Source of the DNA: Batillaria attramentaria
Taxonomy: Eukaryota > Mollusca > Gastropoda > Batillariidae
Direction: 5' to 3'
Length of the DNA stretch: 64,000 bases
NCBI GenBank assembly: GCA_018292915.2
Contig: JACVVK020000294.1
Location: 1-64,000, forward strand
In this document: positions 49,801 to 58,673 of the stretch, in pieces
How positions within the stretch are numbered: the first letter of the stretch is position 1
Layout of the letters: each line of letters starts with the position of its first letter
Position numbers and translations under genes: made by a program
The notes under the pieces: model-generated
What the model saw: only the letters and a program-made list of their open reading frames with translations
Databases searched by the model: none
What the model was told of the DNA's origin: nothing

Positions 49801-51180
49801 TATCACTAGGTCTAGGAAGTAGTACATGTATCCACTTCATTCCACCTCAAGGCCAAAACGTTAAAAATTGCCACTGATAAACTGGTCACGTTATGTCGTC
49901 AAGAAAACGTGCCAGTGTCAGATGATTCAAGACACACAAGGGATAGGGTAGATTACAGCTCTGCCCACTGGTAGTGGTATGGTACATGCACTTATCACCG
50001 GCACGTGTGTCAGTCATAGTATAGTGACATTACCCTGACCCTGCATGACCACTGTGGGTGTGGGAAACACCTGATTATGCCCAGAAAACAGCTGATTGCA
50101 AAAAAAGGGTATCACACACCGTATGCGATGATTTCAACAATTGTAAACATTTCTGTATTAGCCCATTAGTTTCCCAATGTTCTAGTGATGGAAAATCTGT
50201 ACTGAAATAATTGTGAGTCCCAGCACCAAGTCACAGAGCTACAGCACAGAAGCTAATGATGTATGTTTATGACTACACTGTAGCATAACAGAACAGTTGC
50301 ACTTGAGGCTTTAAATTAATATTATATAATATTAATATTATTTGCTGGAATAAGTGGCAGGGAGTGCTGTGTGTGACCAAAATTCTGGAAAATGGCTTCT
50401 AATCAATACTTGCCAGAACAGAGACACTGAGTAATTTTAGTATGTGACTGGAAAGGTAACCAGTTCAATGTAACACATATCATAAGCAAAGATCTCCACT
50501 GCAGATTTCCACTACTAATACTGCAGAAACATGCAGGCAAACACAAGCCGTGGGGTTTTCCCCAGAAGGCCTTCTCCACAACACACGAAAACTTAGAGGT
50601 ACATGTATTGATCATTAACTAGAGAATTTCCGTCATCATCAGACTAGCCTCATCTCATTTTAAAAAGGTAAGATGAAGTATCAATATTGGGAAGGGGGAA
50701 CGGGGAAAAGGGGGAGGGGGAACGGGGAAAAGGGGGAGGGGGAACGGGAAAGGGGGAGGGGGGAGGGGGGCAGGGGACGAGAACTGTACACAATAGTGGT
50801 CCTCGGTGCCCCTCCCCCTAACACCGAAATTTGACAAAAATCGATGTAAAAGACACTTACCAGTAGAATGCCACTTTGTCACCTAAACCCTTCTGCACAT
50901 TTCTGTCCAGTACGTTGTAGCAAATGTTCGTTTGTGCTCCTGCCATCCATTTGATAGAGATCGGTCCTTTTCTCACATCAAAGTTGTAGTCGACGAAAGC
51001 GCCGGTGGGTGGCGATTTCCAGTAAAACTGGTCGTAAACGCGCCTCCAGAATGATTCTGGATTGTCAATTGACTCTTTGTAGAGTTGCTCATATTCTTGC
51101 ATACTCTTGACGTGTGCATTTGCTTGCAAAGTTGACGGAGGCTGAAACACCTCGACATCTCCATGCTCTGCGGACGCCAT
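33739..51180 (-). CDS. ACSS2: Acetyl-CoA synthetase, ACSS2-type, complete, 16 exons plus one alternative exon
   Basis: Exons in transcript order: 51180-50861, 49148-49057, 47987-47884, exon 4 as 46439-46367 or 43248-43176, 40528-40453, 40052-39923, 39467-39352, 39225-39033, 38684-38551, 38121-37989, 37481-37425, 37125-37045, 36378-36270, 35372-35173, 34855-34810, 33938-33739. One exon 4 gives 2,064 nt, or 687 aa (human ACSS2 701). It catalyses acetate + ATP + CoA to acetyl-CoA, through acetyl-AMP. Motifs seen: N-terminal ACAS region ([20 protein letters not shown]), phosphate loop [10 protein letters not shown] at 303-312, WQTET at 453-457, TGDG near 537, GRIDD at 553-557, and [12 protein letters not shown], whose Lys648 aligns with the catalytic, acetylation-regulated lysine. 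The N-terminus [10 protein letters not shown] shows no mitochondrial presequence, so the enzyme is probably nucleo-cytosolic. All introns are GT-AG except the GC-AG intron after 35,173. Confidence 0.98.
34290..34692 (+). mobile_element. TTAA foldback MITE, family T, copy 2
   Basis: A 403-bp element in the last ACSS intron, flanked by TTAA at 34,286-34,289 and 34,693-34,696. It is colinear with copy 1 at 8,360 and highly similar along its length, for example in the shared segment GCCAAGGGCAGCCTGATTTC. The long inverted halves are retained. Confidence 0.85.
35173..35372 (-). CDS. ACSS2: ACSS exon 14, followed by a GC-AG intron
   Basis: The exon encodes the hinge and start of the C-terminal domain ([19 protein letters not shown]). 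The donor reads AAGGAG/GCGAGG: no GT occurs at or near the point where homology to ACSS2 (YCFVTL) requires the exon to end. Joining to GGTGAGGAG at 34,855 restores the frame as TLKE-GEEFND. The GC donor is therefore inferred from frame and homology. Confidence 0.85.
35787..36152 (+). mobile_element. tRNA-derived SINE, family D, with duplicated head
   Basis: The tRNA-like head GCAGGTGAGNGGTGGTCTAA occurs twice, at 35,787 and 35,870 (period 83). The second copy is followed by a perfect box B, GGTTCGAACCC (about 35,950), then a non-tRNA body and an A-rich tail (AAAAAAAAGAAAAAAA). Box A resembles GGTCTAATAGGTAGCGC. It lies in the ACSS intron between exons 13 and 14, antisense to the gene. Confidence 0.85.
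37222..37398. repeat. Two-copy tandem duplication, about 95-bp unit
   Basis: GCCGACATTAACCTT starts both units (37,222 and 37,317), and AAGTATCAAAGATCAGCTTG ends both. They differ mainly in the A-rich middle: (CAA)n in the first and A18 in the second. The array ends 26 bases from the exon 11 donor. Confidence 0.85.
37740..37818. repeat. (GA)n-(GT)n compound microsatellite
   Basis: GAGA array joined to GTGT/GCGC array in an ACSS intron. Confidence 0.9.
39299..39318. repeat. Poly(C) run
   Basis: About 19 consecutive C in the short intron between ACSS exons 7 and 8, within 75 bases of exon 8. Confidence 0.95.
41401..41510. repeat. G-rich minisatellite, 43-bp unit, interrupted by a SINE
   Basis: GTGGGGGTGACTGGAGCAGG begins two adjacent units (41,401 and 41,444). 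A third unit, GGGTGACTGGAGCAGGGAGG, resumes at 41,667 right after the SINE, so the SINE inserted into or beside the array. Confidence 0.8.
41519..41668 (-). mobile_element. tRNA-derived SINE, family A, copy 2
   Basis: Minus-strand reading: the head GGGGTGGTCGAATGGTAGAG and box B GAGTTCGATCCC resemble a tRNA-Arg(TCT), with TTCTAAT at the anticodon position. The tail reads GGTGGAAAAGGACGTTAAAC. Stem pairing is imperfect, so it is a SINE rather than a functional tRNA gene. It lies in the ACSS intron before exon 5. Confidence 0.85.
41717..41846. repeat. Extreme G-rich tract (quadruplex-prone)
   Basis: About 130 bases, almost entirely G on the plus strand, with runs up to about 27. The gene strand (minus) is C-rich. 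The open frames across it translate to poly-Gly/Arg or poly-Pro and are not coding. Confidence 0.9.
42566..42815. repeat. Two-copy tandem duplication, 125-bp unit
   Basis: GCACAACACTTTNTACTGTC occurs near 42,575 and 42,700, followed by the same TTTTTTGGGTTTTAACTTTT stretch and the same ending AACATTGGACGTTACTGTGT. The copies differ at only a few bases. It lies in the intron downstream of ACSS exon 4A. Confidence 0.95.
43176..43248 (-). CDS. ACSS2: ACSS exon 4A (canonical version of the alternative pair)
   Basis: 73 nt, phase 0 to phase 1, acceptor TTCTGTTCCTAG, donor TCAG/GTTACT. It begins [19 protein letters not shown] and ends AIVTS. This is closer to vertebrate ACSS2 ([18 protein letters not shown]) than exon 4B is, so it is probably the ancestral form. 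It is the downstream copy in transcript order. Spliced to exon 5 it reads [14 protein letters not shown]. Confidence 0.93.
43638..44109. mobile_element. hAT-like element, CAGGGAT termini, non-autonomous
   Basis: A 472-bp element starts CAGGGATGGATTT and ends with the inverted match AAAATCGATCCCTG. It is flanked by the 6-bp direct repeat TACTCT (43,632-43,637 and 44,110-44,115). CpG-rich motifs GCGCGCG occur inside. No transposase frame is present. It lies between the two alternative ACSS exons. Confidence 0.8.
44391..44587. mobile_element. Perfect-ended foldback element (about 197 bp)
   Basis: The left arm GAGACTTAGTAGGGCTTCGT...GTAACCCACTTGCATGTAAA and right arm (TTTACATGTAAATGGGTTAC...ACGAAATCCTACTAAGTCTC) are inverted copies for about 70 bases each around a short centre. 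A transcript would form a long hairpin. It lies between ACSS exons 4B and 4A. No clear target duplication was found. Confidence 0.85.
45498..46110 (+). mobile_element. PIF/Harbinger-like element, internally deleted
   Basis: The 613-bp element has ends AGGCTCGTTTCCATG and inverted AGTTCCGTTTCCATG, flanked by TAA on both sides (45,495-45,497 and 46,111-46,113). The 3-bp TWA duplication and terminus are typical of PIF/Harbinger. Near the ends it has repeated CCGGCAA / GACGGATT motifs. It retains the start of a MADF-domain open frame (45,762-45,896). It lies in the intron between ACSS exons 4B and 4A. Confidence 0.85.
45762..45896 (+). pseudogene. Truncated MADF-domain protein frame inside the PIF/Harbinger element
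   Basis: ATG at 45,762 gives [20 protein letters not shown], then [14 protein letters not shown], and stops after 44 codons. L-I-x-x-V-x-x-HP-x-LYD...Y-x-N is the opening of a MADF DNA-binding domain (usually about 85 residues). PIF/Harbinger transposons encode a Myb/SANT- or MADF-like partner of the transposase, which fits the host element. The frame ends before the tryptophan-rich second half, so it is a remnant. Confidence 0.75.
46367..46439 (-). CDS. ACSS2: ACSS exon 4B (divergent version of the alternative pair)
   Basis: 73 nt, phase 0 to phase 1, exactly as exon 4A. The acceptor has a strong pyrimidine tract (CTTGTCTTCCTCCCCCTTCC before AG). The donor is GCAG/GTGTGG. It begins [19 protein letters not shown] and ends VLVLA. 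It shares FAGFS and 11 of 24 residues in total with exon 4A. Spliced to exon 5 it reads [15 protein letters not shown]. It is the upstream copy in transcript order. No stop or frame break is present, which argues against a dead duplicate. Confidence 0.85.
46878..47132 (+). mobile_element. CAGGCT MITE, family C, copy 2
   Basis: A 255-bp element begins CAGGCTGGGGAATTGCTGA and ends GAATTCCCAAGCCTG. It is flanked by the 6-bp direct repeat AGAAAA (46,872-46,877 and 47,133-47,138). It is colinear with the copy at 21,217, with an internal deletion. It lies in the ACSS intron between exons 3 and 4B. Confidence 0.85.
48018..48483. mobile_element. piggyBac-like MITE with internal tandem repeats
   Basis: A 466-bp element has termini CCTTCCGGCTACGTCG (left) and the inverted CGACGTAGCCGGAAGG (right), and is flanked by TTAA (48,014-48,017 and 48,484-48,487). 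TTAA targets and CC-starting termini are typical of piggyBac. Four 64-bp tandem units fill the right half. Its left end is only 30 bases from the ACSS exon 3 acceptor. Confidence 0.87.
48190..48455. repeat. Four tandem copies of a 64-bp unit
   Basis: CCATGGGTAA occurs at 48,229, 48,293, 48,357 and 48,421, exactly 64 bases apart, each followed by a CCCACGACGTAGGACTAGGA-like stretch. This sits inside the piggyBac-like MITE. The unit includes the terminal-repeat-like motif CGACGTAG. Confidence 0.95.
49451..49509. repeat. Poly(T)-poly(G) block
   Basis: A T-rich tract of about 40 bases joins a run of about 17 G. This is the reverse complement of the C-run/A-run blocks near the start of the window. 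It lies in ACSS intron 1. Confidence 0.9.
50692..50776. repeat. Purine minisatellite in ACSS intron 1
   Basis: Repeats of GGGGGAACGGGGAAAAG (about 24-26-bp period), close to the exon 1 donor side of the intron. Confidence 0.85.
50861..51180 (-). CDS. ACSS2: ACSS first coding exon
   Basis: ATG at 51,180-51,178 is the first in-frame ATG after stop codons upstream in the same frame. The exon encodes 106 residues plus two bases and ends TTCTACTG/GTAAGT. Homology to ACSS2 starts around [24 protein letters not shown]-initiated overlapping frame upstream is out of frame and not used. Confidence 0.95.
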
Positions 51181-51978
51181 CTTCCAACAAAGCCCGCCGC
51201 CGACACAGTCGAAGAGAGCCGCAGAGCGATTGGGCGCAGCACGACGCTACGCACGTCGGGGTTACGCGATCTCGTGAGGCCCTGTAGAGGATACTATCTG
51301 AAATATATTATAATATGCAGCTCCAAATAGAAACCACATAGACACTAGACAGAGCAGTATCGCTGGCCTGACTCGGACTGTTGTGGAGCCGCTGCTACCA
51401 TTAGCACATCTATCATGCCTGTACTGCTCAAACAGCAATTATCTCTCCCTTTTGATTGTTTCGTGCTTCCAGTCTAAGAAAAAAAAAGGCTGCTTGTATG
51501 TTTAGCAGCAGTAGTCACTCCTGTTTGCAGTTTCAGCACGCTTAACAGGCATACAACAAAAATGTGAAAAACGTCCCATCGCATGCGGCCAACTTTGCGG
51601 CAGTGCTTCAAAAACAGTCACTCAGTGGTTACCCTTTGAATAGGTTCAAGTTCTCATTAGAGCTGACGAACTGAGGCGAAATATTTTTCACATGTATGTG
51701 CTTTCCTTCTTAGCAGACACGCAGAATCCTCAGTCAGTCTCTACTCAGTGGTGTATTTGTTCCGGCCGTCCCGGCTCAGGTGGTTTTCTTCCCGGCGTCA
51801 ACTATCAGGTTCTAGTAGTCAGTGTCAAATGGGCATAGCCTGATGACCCTGCTGTTTCTCACAACCATTCAGTTTTAAAATTCATTTGTTGGAACTACAT
51901 GATCACTCAAATTATACGATAAGTTATTCGAAATTTAAATGTATGTTCTTATCAGAGTCAGTCCGGCAGTGGCGATGA
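51181..51978. promoter_or_regulatory. Promoter-side region of the acetyl-CoA synthetase gene
   Basis: CpG-rich sequence directly upstream (in minus-strand terms) includes a CCAAT motif (plus ATTGG, about 51,229). The rest has no coding signal. If the candidate exon at 51,979 is real, this is a second bidirectional promoter. Confidence 0.4.
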
Positions 51979-52006
51979 TCATGGCGGACGCAGCCACGGC
52001 CAGTAT
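51979..52006 (+). CDS. Candidate first coding exon of an unknown plus-strand gene
   Basis: ATGGCGGACGCAGCCACGGC encodes MADAATAS and is followed by a plausible donor (ATAA/GTGAGA). The GATCATGGCGG context is a good start context, and it lies head-to-head with ACSS. No downstream exon could be joined with confidence, so this is tentative. Confidence 0.25.
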
Positions 52007-52160
52007 AAGTGAGACACTTTTTTTTTTTCACTGAGTCAGTTCTCTCATGCAATTTCGCTTCGCTACTGAAAAGTGTCCGATTCCGTCCGAAAATGACTGT
52101 CCGCGGAGAGCGCTCCCGGCCGGCTCAGTTTCAGTTTCAGTTCAGTCAGTAGCCCCACGT

Positions 52161-52569
52161 TCTGCTCTACGGATGCGAAACATGGAGGACAACGAAGACG
52201 ATGCAGTAGAAGATCTAGACATTTCTCAACACCTGTCTGAGGCGCATCTTTAACATCAGATGGATAGAGAAGATCCGGAACGAAGAGCTGTGGAAGCGAG
52301 CGGGGCAGGAACCAGTGGTCAAGCAGATCCTGCAGAGGAAGTGGGGCTGGATTGGACACACCCTCAGGAAGCCAGCATCCAGCACCACACGCCAAGCCCT
52401 GACATGGAACCCGCAGGGGAAAAGGAAGAGAGGCCGGCCTCGCAACAGCTGGAGGCGGGACACCGGCTGAGGCAGAGCTATATAAGCAGGGGACCAACTG
52501 GACTGGAGTGGCAAGAATAGCCCAGATTGCGATTGCGAAGGGTTGCCGATGGCCTATGCTCAGTAAGTA
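52161..52569 (+). mobile_element. 5'-truncated LINE (non-LTR retrotransposon) 3' end
   Basis: Flanked by a 13-bp direct repeat AGTAGCCCCACGT (52,148-52,160 and 52,570-52,582), with a short AGTAAGTAA tail. Translation gives the C-terminal region of an endonuclease/reverse-transcriptase protein: LLYGCETWRTTKT, then CLRRIFNIRWIEKIRNEELW, WGWIGHTLRKP, and GKRKRGRPRNSWRRD. There are two in-frame stops early and a frameshift near 52,470, so it is dead. Affinity is with RTE/CR1-type LINEs; the exact clade is not resolvable here. Confidence 0.85.
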
Positions 52570-52805
52570 AGTAGCCCCACGTGTCTGGAACTCAGTCGCC
52601 GCTGCCAGCCGATCACTGATTACGTCGTAATCTGCCCACACTGCCCGGCCAGTTTAACGCCTCTATGTCAGTTCGTCAGTCGGTAACTGACGCCGCTCAT
52701 GGAAAACCGTCTGCCGCTTTCAAGTTCACTGAGTTCGAAGGTTGCCAAGTTTGCCAGAGAGAAGTGTGACTGACATGATGGGGCCGGATCAGTGGTGCTG
52801 TGTCA

Positions 52806-52844
52806 GTGTGTGTGTGTGTGTGTGCGTGTGTGTGTACATGTGAC

Positions 52845-52877
<33 letters not shown>

Positions 52878-53011
52878 GTGTGTACATGTGACTGTGTGTG
52901 TGTGTGTGTGCCGTGTGAGCCGGTATGGTGTGTGTGTGTGTCAGTGTGTGTGTGTGTGTGTGTGTGTGTCAGTGTGTGTGTGTGTCAGTGTGTGTGTGTG
53001 TGAGTATGGTT

Positions 53012-53056
<45 letters not shown>

Positions 53057-53059
53057 TAT

Positions 53060-53092
<33 letters not shown>
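52806..53092. repeat. Compound (GT)n/(GA)n microsatellite
   Basis: About 290 bases dominated by GT with interspersed TGTCAG, TACATGTGACTG and a (GA)n block at 53,035-53,056. Confidence 0.95.
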
Positions 53093-53095
<3 letters not shown>

Positions 53096-53867
53096 GGAAG
53101 GGCGCGCGCGCGCGGCAATGACTCGCGTCCTACCTGGGGAGTCTGAGTCAAATATTATAATAATTATTATTATCATTATTCCTATTTTTATTATCATTAT
53201 TAATTTTCGGCCTCTCAGTCGTTTTGCAGCACTGATCGAGATCAGTTCTTGTGCGGAGAGGTGTAGGCGGGAGGCTAATGTCAGTGTTTCTTTTGAAAGC
53301 ACGGCCCGGAATGCACAACTGAACCAGGAAGTAGCACATTATGTAGTTTACCAAGTCAGTGTCGGTTGGCACGACCGTGACTCCAGTCCGGGTTACAATT
53401 TATCAAGGGAGTGTGTGTACCAGTTCGTCAGCCCCTGTGTACCGGATTAAGCTAATCAGCCGTTGGCCGTGTGAGGGCAGCTCAGTCTAGAATGCTGCAC
53501 ATCAAGTACCAGAGAAGGAGACTGAACCCCGACTCACAAGTCAATGTGAATGACCGGACGGGAGGCTGGTGGGAGCAGGAGACAGTATGAAAGGACAACG
53601 GGGAGGAGGGGGAGGGGGGGGGGAGGAGTGGTGTGTGTGTGTGGGGGGGGGGGGGGGGGGGCAGACTGAGGAGAGCGAATCGAAAGATTGAGGGCAACTG
53701 AGTAGACCCGTACCAGAGAGTGACAGGACCCTCCCACAAGCAGTGATCGCAATGTCTGTTACTGAAATGATCAGATGTGCGTGATATGTGAATCAGTGCG
53801 CAATGAGTCGATGGTAAAGAATTGCACAGTATAAATGTGATTTCTTCTTCTTCTTACTAGTATTCAG

Positions 53868-53870
<3 letters not shown>

Positions 53871-53934
<64 letters not shown>
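53871..53934. repeat. (GT)32 microsatellite
   Basis: Pure GT repeat of about 64 bases. Confidence 0.95.
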
Positions 53935-53938
<4 letters not shown>

Positions 53939-54746
53939 AAACTTAATGTGTTCATTTGTTAAAGCGTACTCTAAATTCAGGTCAGTTTTGCACCGTGCAC
54001 AGCGGCTTGAATTTTTATCCCACTCGTAATTTCCTGCGTTTAATTGCCAGGTTACGTCAATATTTTCCTTACCCGGTCACTCAGGACCTTGAACTGTAGT
54101 TGTTTTTTTGACATAACTGCCGGGATGCGCTGGAATCAAGTTAGTGTTCCAATCTGTTCCACAGCCGAAATTGACGGCGTTGCACTTACCGACCTGGGGC
54201 ACCTCAGGAATGAGGACGTGCATGTGATCTGACTGGGGTAAGCTTATCACTTTTACCCCCCGGCCGAAACGCCTTCAACATTCTATAAGAATACAAGAAA
54301 CACTGAAAAATATAAACAACAACGACGACGACAACAACAAGAAAAACACAAACAACAACAATTAACAAGGACGAAGAAAAAAAATAAACGGACTAAAACT
54401 GACGAAACAAAATATGAAAACACAATCTCGAGCACGAAACGGCGAAACTATATGACTGATTACCGTTAGGCGACGGCGTCGGATCCACACTGAATAAGGA
54501 CGCAGAATTATCCGACTAGGATCAGGCCAGCACTTTTACGCCCATTCTGCGCTGCAAAACTAAGGAAAAAAAAAAGGGGGGGGGGGGGTAAACTTGGAAT
54601 AAAAAAGTAACTGTTTCATTCACTGATATCGGCTCAGTATAACTGGAATTAATCTCCGGATCAGTGTATATGGCGGGAGGTGTGTGTGTGTTGGGGGGGG
54701 GGGGGAGCGGGGGAGGGCAAGGACGGAAGGGAGTCTTTCAAGTCAG

Positions 54747-54851
54747 ATGGCGGGGAGATACATTGATTCGATTTTGAATAATGCATCCATAACTCAGCTA
54801 CTGCCTAGCGCGGGTTCAGTAGGAATTTGCGAAATTGCGGGACGACATTGA
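54747..54851 (+). CDS. Small open frame (34 aa), doubtful
   Basis: ATGGCGGGGAGATACATTGA starts MAGRYIDSILNNASITQLL, and the frame stops at TGA 54,849-54,851. Composition looks protein-like and an AG acceptor directly precedes the ATG (AAGTCAG), but no family is recognised. It may be a small protein, an exon or chance. Confidence 0.2.
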   Translation: MAGRYIDSILNNASITQLLPSAGSVGICEIAGRH

Positions 54852-55444
54852 CACTCAGTCGACGTCAGCACCTGAGGTGGTTTTCAATGTATCAGGGGAA
54901 GTAAATGCTGTACTGTACAACAGCAAAATGTAGGTTGAATTCTCTCCCATAGATCACCGCGCTTGTGAAACGGCGAAGCCAGCCACACAACCCTGTTAGG
55001 GCCCGTTTTCAACTTGGCTTGAAGCTTCATTAGTCAGCTCTTTTGTTGTTGTTTTAGTTGGCCTTGCTTACTTTCTCAGTTTCCACGTGTGAAAATCTCT
55101 CGTTGAAAGCGTGTACCTGAAATACTTCTACGGTAAAGTACTACATGTACCATCAGTACTACTAAATTCTTGTGTGTAAAATACAGTTATCCTTGAAACA
55201 GGGGCATGCTCTGAGACTGAAATCCTTCAAACTGTGTATAACGGTGATTCGCCCAGGTAAACCTGAAATCTGGGTTTCTTTTGTCACTCATCTCCCAGAT
55301 TTTACCTTAATCAGAGAAAATCAAATTCAAATCTGAGAGATTCAAATTTTAATTACAATCCCTAAGATTAAGGTTTAAAAAAATGCACTTCATTGGAGAA
55401 AAAAAATCAATTGTAAGCCTCAACTTCAGTCTCAACTCTCTGAT

Positions 55445-55478
<34 letters not shown>

Positions 55479-55760
55479 CAAAGCTCTCGAGATCAGACAG
55501 AAGTGTGTCTAGATGCATAATGTTAAGTTTTACCTCATGCACCTGTGGTCTAGTATATTATCTAGTATTTGTAGTAACGTAACGTTTGCATCTTATTATT
55601 GTTCTGTATGTACTGTGCCTTGTGCTCGAGATGTGCTGTTTCAAATTTTATATATATATAGATCTGTGTGAATTGCGGTTGAGTATGCACTGTTCCCCCC
55701 TTCAGTCATGGGCCTTGAGCCTCCACTGAATAAAACAGTTGTCATTGTTGTCATTGTTGT

Positions 55761-55762
<2 letters not shown>
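54852..55762 (+). other. Non-coding region ending in a probable poly(A) site
   Basis: No exon seen. AATAAA at about 55,729 is followed by TTGTCATTGTTGTCATTGTTG, a good GT-rich downstream element, so an unidentified plus-strand transcript may end near 55,750. Confidence 0.35.

Positions 55763-55812
<50 letters not shown>
55763..55812. repeat. (CA)25 microsatellite
   Basis: Pure CA repeat, just downstream of the inferred plus-strand poly(A) site. Confidence 0.95.
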
Positions 55813-55815
<3 letters not shown>

Positions 55816-58670
55816 CCAAAACCAAACGCTGCACCTCAGTTCTTGTTTTTTTTATTTTTTATTCCAATAAAATCTTCGCCAACAAAACAAACAGCATACT
55901 TTGTCACTGCTTTAGGTTGATAAAGCCTGAACGCAATGATTATACACGTACAGTGAAATGTACACTCGTTTGCGCAGTGACACAATGATCACAATGGCAG
56001 CATGATGCACAGGAACAAAGTCATTGAAAAATAATAATAATAGCAGTGATGTCATCAATATACATATACCACTTACCTCGCAATACAAAAAGCACGGCCA
56101 ATGTATAAAGTAATCATGAAAGTCAACTCCCCGACCTAAAAATTACTCTCATCTTTTTACCGAACAGGATTGTGACGGTATGGATCTGTGTTGAATCGTA
56201 CTGTCTTTTCATTGCAGTCTTAAGAGTTTATTGCAAAACCAAATGGTGGTTGTTTGAAATCATACTGAAAAGATCCCACGTGCAAGCAGCCCATGATGAG
56301 TTGTTAACCCCTTTTACATGTGCCTAGTTCTTGGTATCTCAATATCGCTGTTGGCTGTTCGCGTTTTTTCTCGTGGGATCTTGAACCGAGAGTTCGTAAG
56401 GCTGATCAATGCACTCGGCGTCGCCTCAGCCTTTGTTGGCTGTTTTCCGTTCAAGCGAAAACCACTCAACGGTGTACTTTCAAGTGTGATGCAGTGTGAA
56501 TGGGGTACATGTATATATCTTGAAAAGTCCTGAAGAAAGACTATGACCTCATGTCATACACCGTCCATTGCACGTGCTACACACATCCGTGGCATGGGTT
56601 GATTGCTGGGACATACGCCCGCATCTTTTAACAATGACAACGCGAGATACAAATATCGCTTGCATCAAATTAACAAATTAACGTTTGTCACCATTACTTT
56701 ACAGTTTACTCCACAAGTAGGTAAAAACGTTCGGCACTGCCAAAGACTAACATCAATACCGTGATATACTATTTTTTTTTCTCTCAAACTTTCCTACAAG
56801 ATGAGATTTCATGGGTGTGGCAGCATTGAGAAGCATTTGTTAAAACCCAAATAAACAGGCACTGACAAGTGTAAAAAGCAACACATCCATTTCTGAAAAT
56901 GGAAAACCCCCTACATGAGTTCTGTCTCGAGAAATGGTTCCAAAGATCACGTTGCCATTTGAAACACTAGCATGTACACGTGTGTGGTTTCTCGCGACAT
57001 AATAACTAGCAGTAGCAGAAAAATGCACTTCCTCTCTGACGAGGTAAAAAAAAAAAAGTACACAAAATGAAATCTTGGAAAATAATGTGAAATATTGCAC
57101 TAATAAGAAATGACACACGTAAACACTAGTACAAAGCGCACGTTTGCAACAATCATTCTGAGATTTCTGCAAAGCAAATTCACAACTGAAACAAAAATCA
57201 GATGGATGAAAATTGAAATGGTCTGAGAGGGTGGAAAGGCGGGGCGTTAGAGGGAAGGGGGGCGGGGGATGATGGAGGACAGGGGGAGGAAGGCGGAAAG
57301 AAGTAGCAGTGGAAAGTGCAATATGGAAGAGGCTATGCCATTTTAGGGCTGCCACGGGAACATGAAATATATTTTTCATATAATGGTCAATCCACTCCTG
57401 TTATGACCATCCACGTTTCAAGCCCTGGGTTGGACTTGAAAGCTGAATTGACGTGGACGAAGACCCTTAGCGAGTGCAAATGACAATTTTGTCGCTGATT
57501 ATTTGTCTAATCGTAAAGGTGGGGGGGGGGGGGGGGAGAAGTCGTTTTAATGCCCTCTAGTCAAAATATGTTCAGAGCACCTGCAACGTATATTTTTTTT
57601 AAAAACCAGAATTATCAAGACATTTGGAATTGCGACTCAACTTGCAGGACCACGCTAAGCTGCACTTTCTTAACCTTCCCCTCCACTGAACACAACTTTC
57701 TTGAGGTACAGTCTACACAATCTTTCAAACCTAAGCTTTAACAGCTTGTGGCGGGGCATCCCTACACTGCTCTAGCTCTGTGAACGTAGTCGCACATGAC
57801 ATCGAATAAGACTTAGACGTGGACATGGGCCGGACAAAATCGTAAGTGTACAAACACGCAATCACGTGACACGCACAGAACATACAATGCACAAACGCAC
57901 ATAGATATGACTCGTTATAACAAACTCGATGCCACCGAGATTATGGAATTATGAGCTTTCTTCTTGGCTTTGTAAAACGTAATGCATGAACCAGTAACAT
58001 CATTTCACCGTGCACGTTCAACGTTTGTGAAAAAACACCGCTGTAACCACTTTCATTAACAACTTCTTGTGGGGGAAGTGACAGTGCTAACACAGGCCTT
58101 TACACGAGTCGTTCTGAAAATTCTTCTGCATAAAAGCCAAACACAATTATGCTAAATCTAAGTGAAACACATAAATTAATACCTTCTCTAGAGTTTTGTT
58201 TTTCAAGCACACGGTTCTAGAGAATTATAAATTAAAACAAGCTGTTGCATACATGTACAAGAACTGAACAAGCAAACTAAACCTCAGTTCCAATCCTGAA
58301 GTCAACTAGTGCAGTAGTGGTCATAATTTGTTTTAAAGTTCAGACGCGCATCATTACCAAAACAGAAACCACGCAAAAAGCGTGCAACAATATCAGGACC
58401 CTCGCAAATAGAAGCTGAAGCAATGCTCCTCGAATCTAACTTTAACAAAAATATATATTATATACGACAAGAAATAAATAGAAAGAAAAATACAGAAAAG
58501 CAATTTATTGTCTGTTTTGTCTGGCAAGCTATTTCCTACAGTAGCAGCACCTCCAGTGATGACGATAGCACCTAACTCCCGGCAGGAACGAGGAAACACA
58601 AAACAGACGGTGCGGAAATGACGCCACGACGCGTGCGAGATGGCGTCATGATGATGATGATGATGCGTGC
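55813..58670. other. Region without recognised genes
   Basis: No convincing coding signal on either strand. A 179-codon minus-strand open frame (56,840-57,379) is F/S/P-rich, crosses a C-rich tract and lacks domains. A G-run lies at 57,521-57,537. Confidence 0.6.
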
Positions 58671-58673
58671 GGA

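Larger units (their letters stand above)
52583..54700. other. Non-coding, microsatellite-rich region
   Basis: No credible exon. It holds a compound GT/GA array (52,806-53,092), an ATT-rich stretch (53,154-53,205), G-runs (53,606-53,661) and a long GT array (53,871-53,934). Open frames such as the poly-Val-Cys ones are simple-repeat artefacts. Confidence 0.7.

Noticed and set aside
50973..51254. Overlapping minus-strand frame upstream of ACSS reading like an Arg-rich mitochondrial presequence (RSVVLRPIALRLSSTVS)
   Set aside because: It begins with GTG, not ATG, and is out of frame with the ACSS protein, so it cannot supply a targeting peptide without an extra splice.
52792..53302. Val-Cys and Thr-His repeat frames
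   Set aside because: Direct translations of GT/CA microsatellites.
56840..57379. 179-codon minus-strand open frame
   Set aside because: No domain, biased F/S/P composition through a C-rich tract, and no supporting splice or promoter context.
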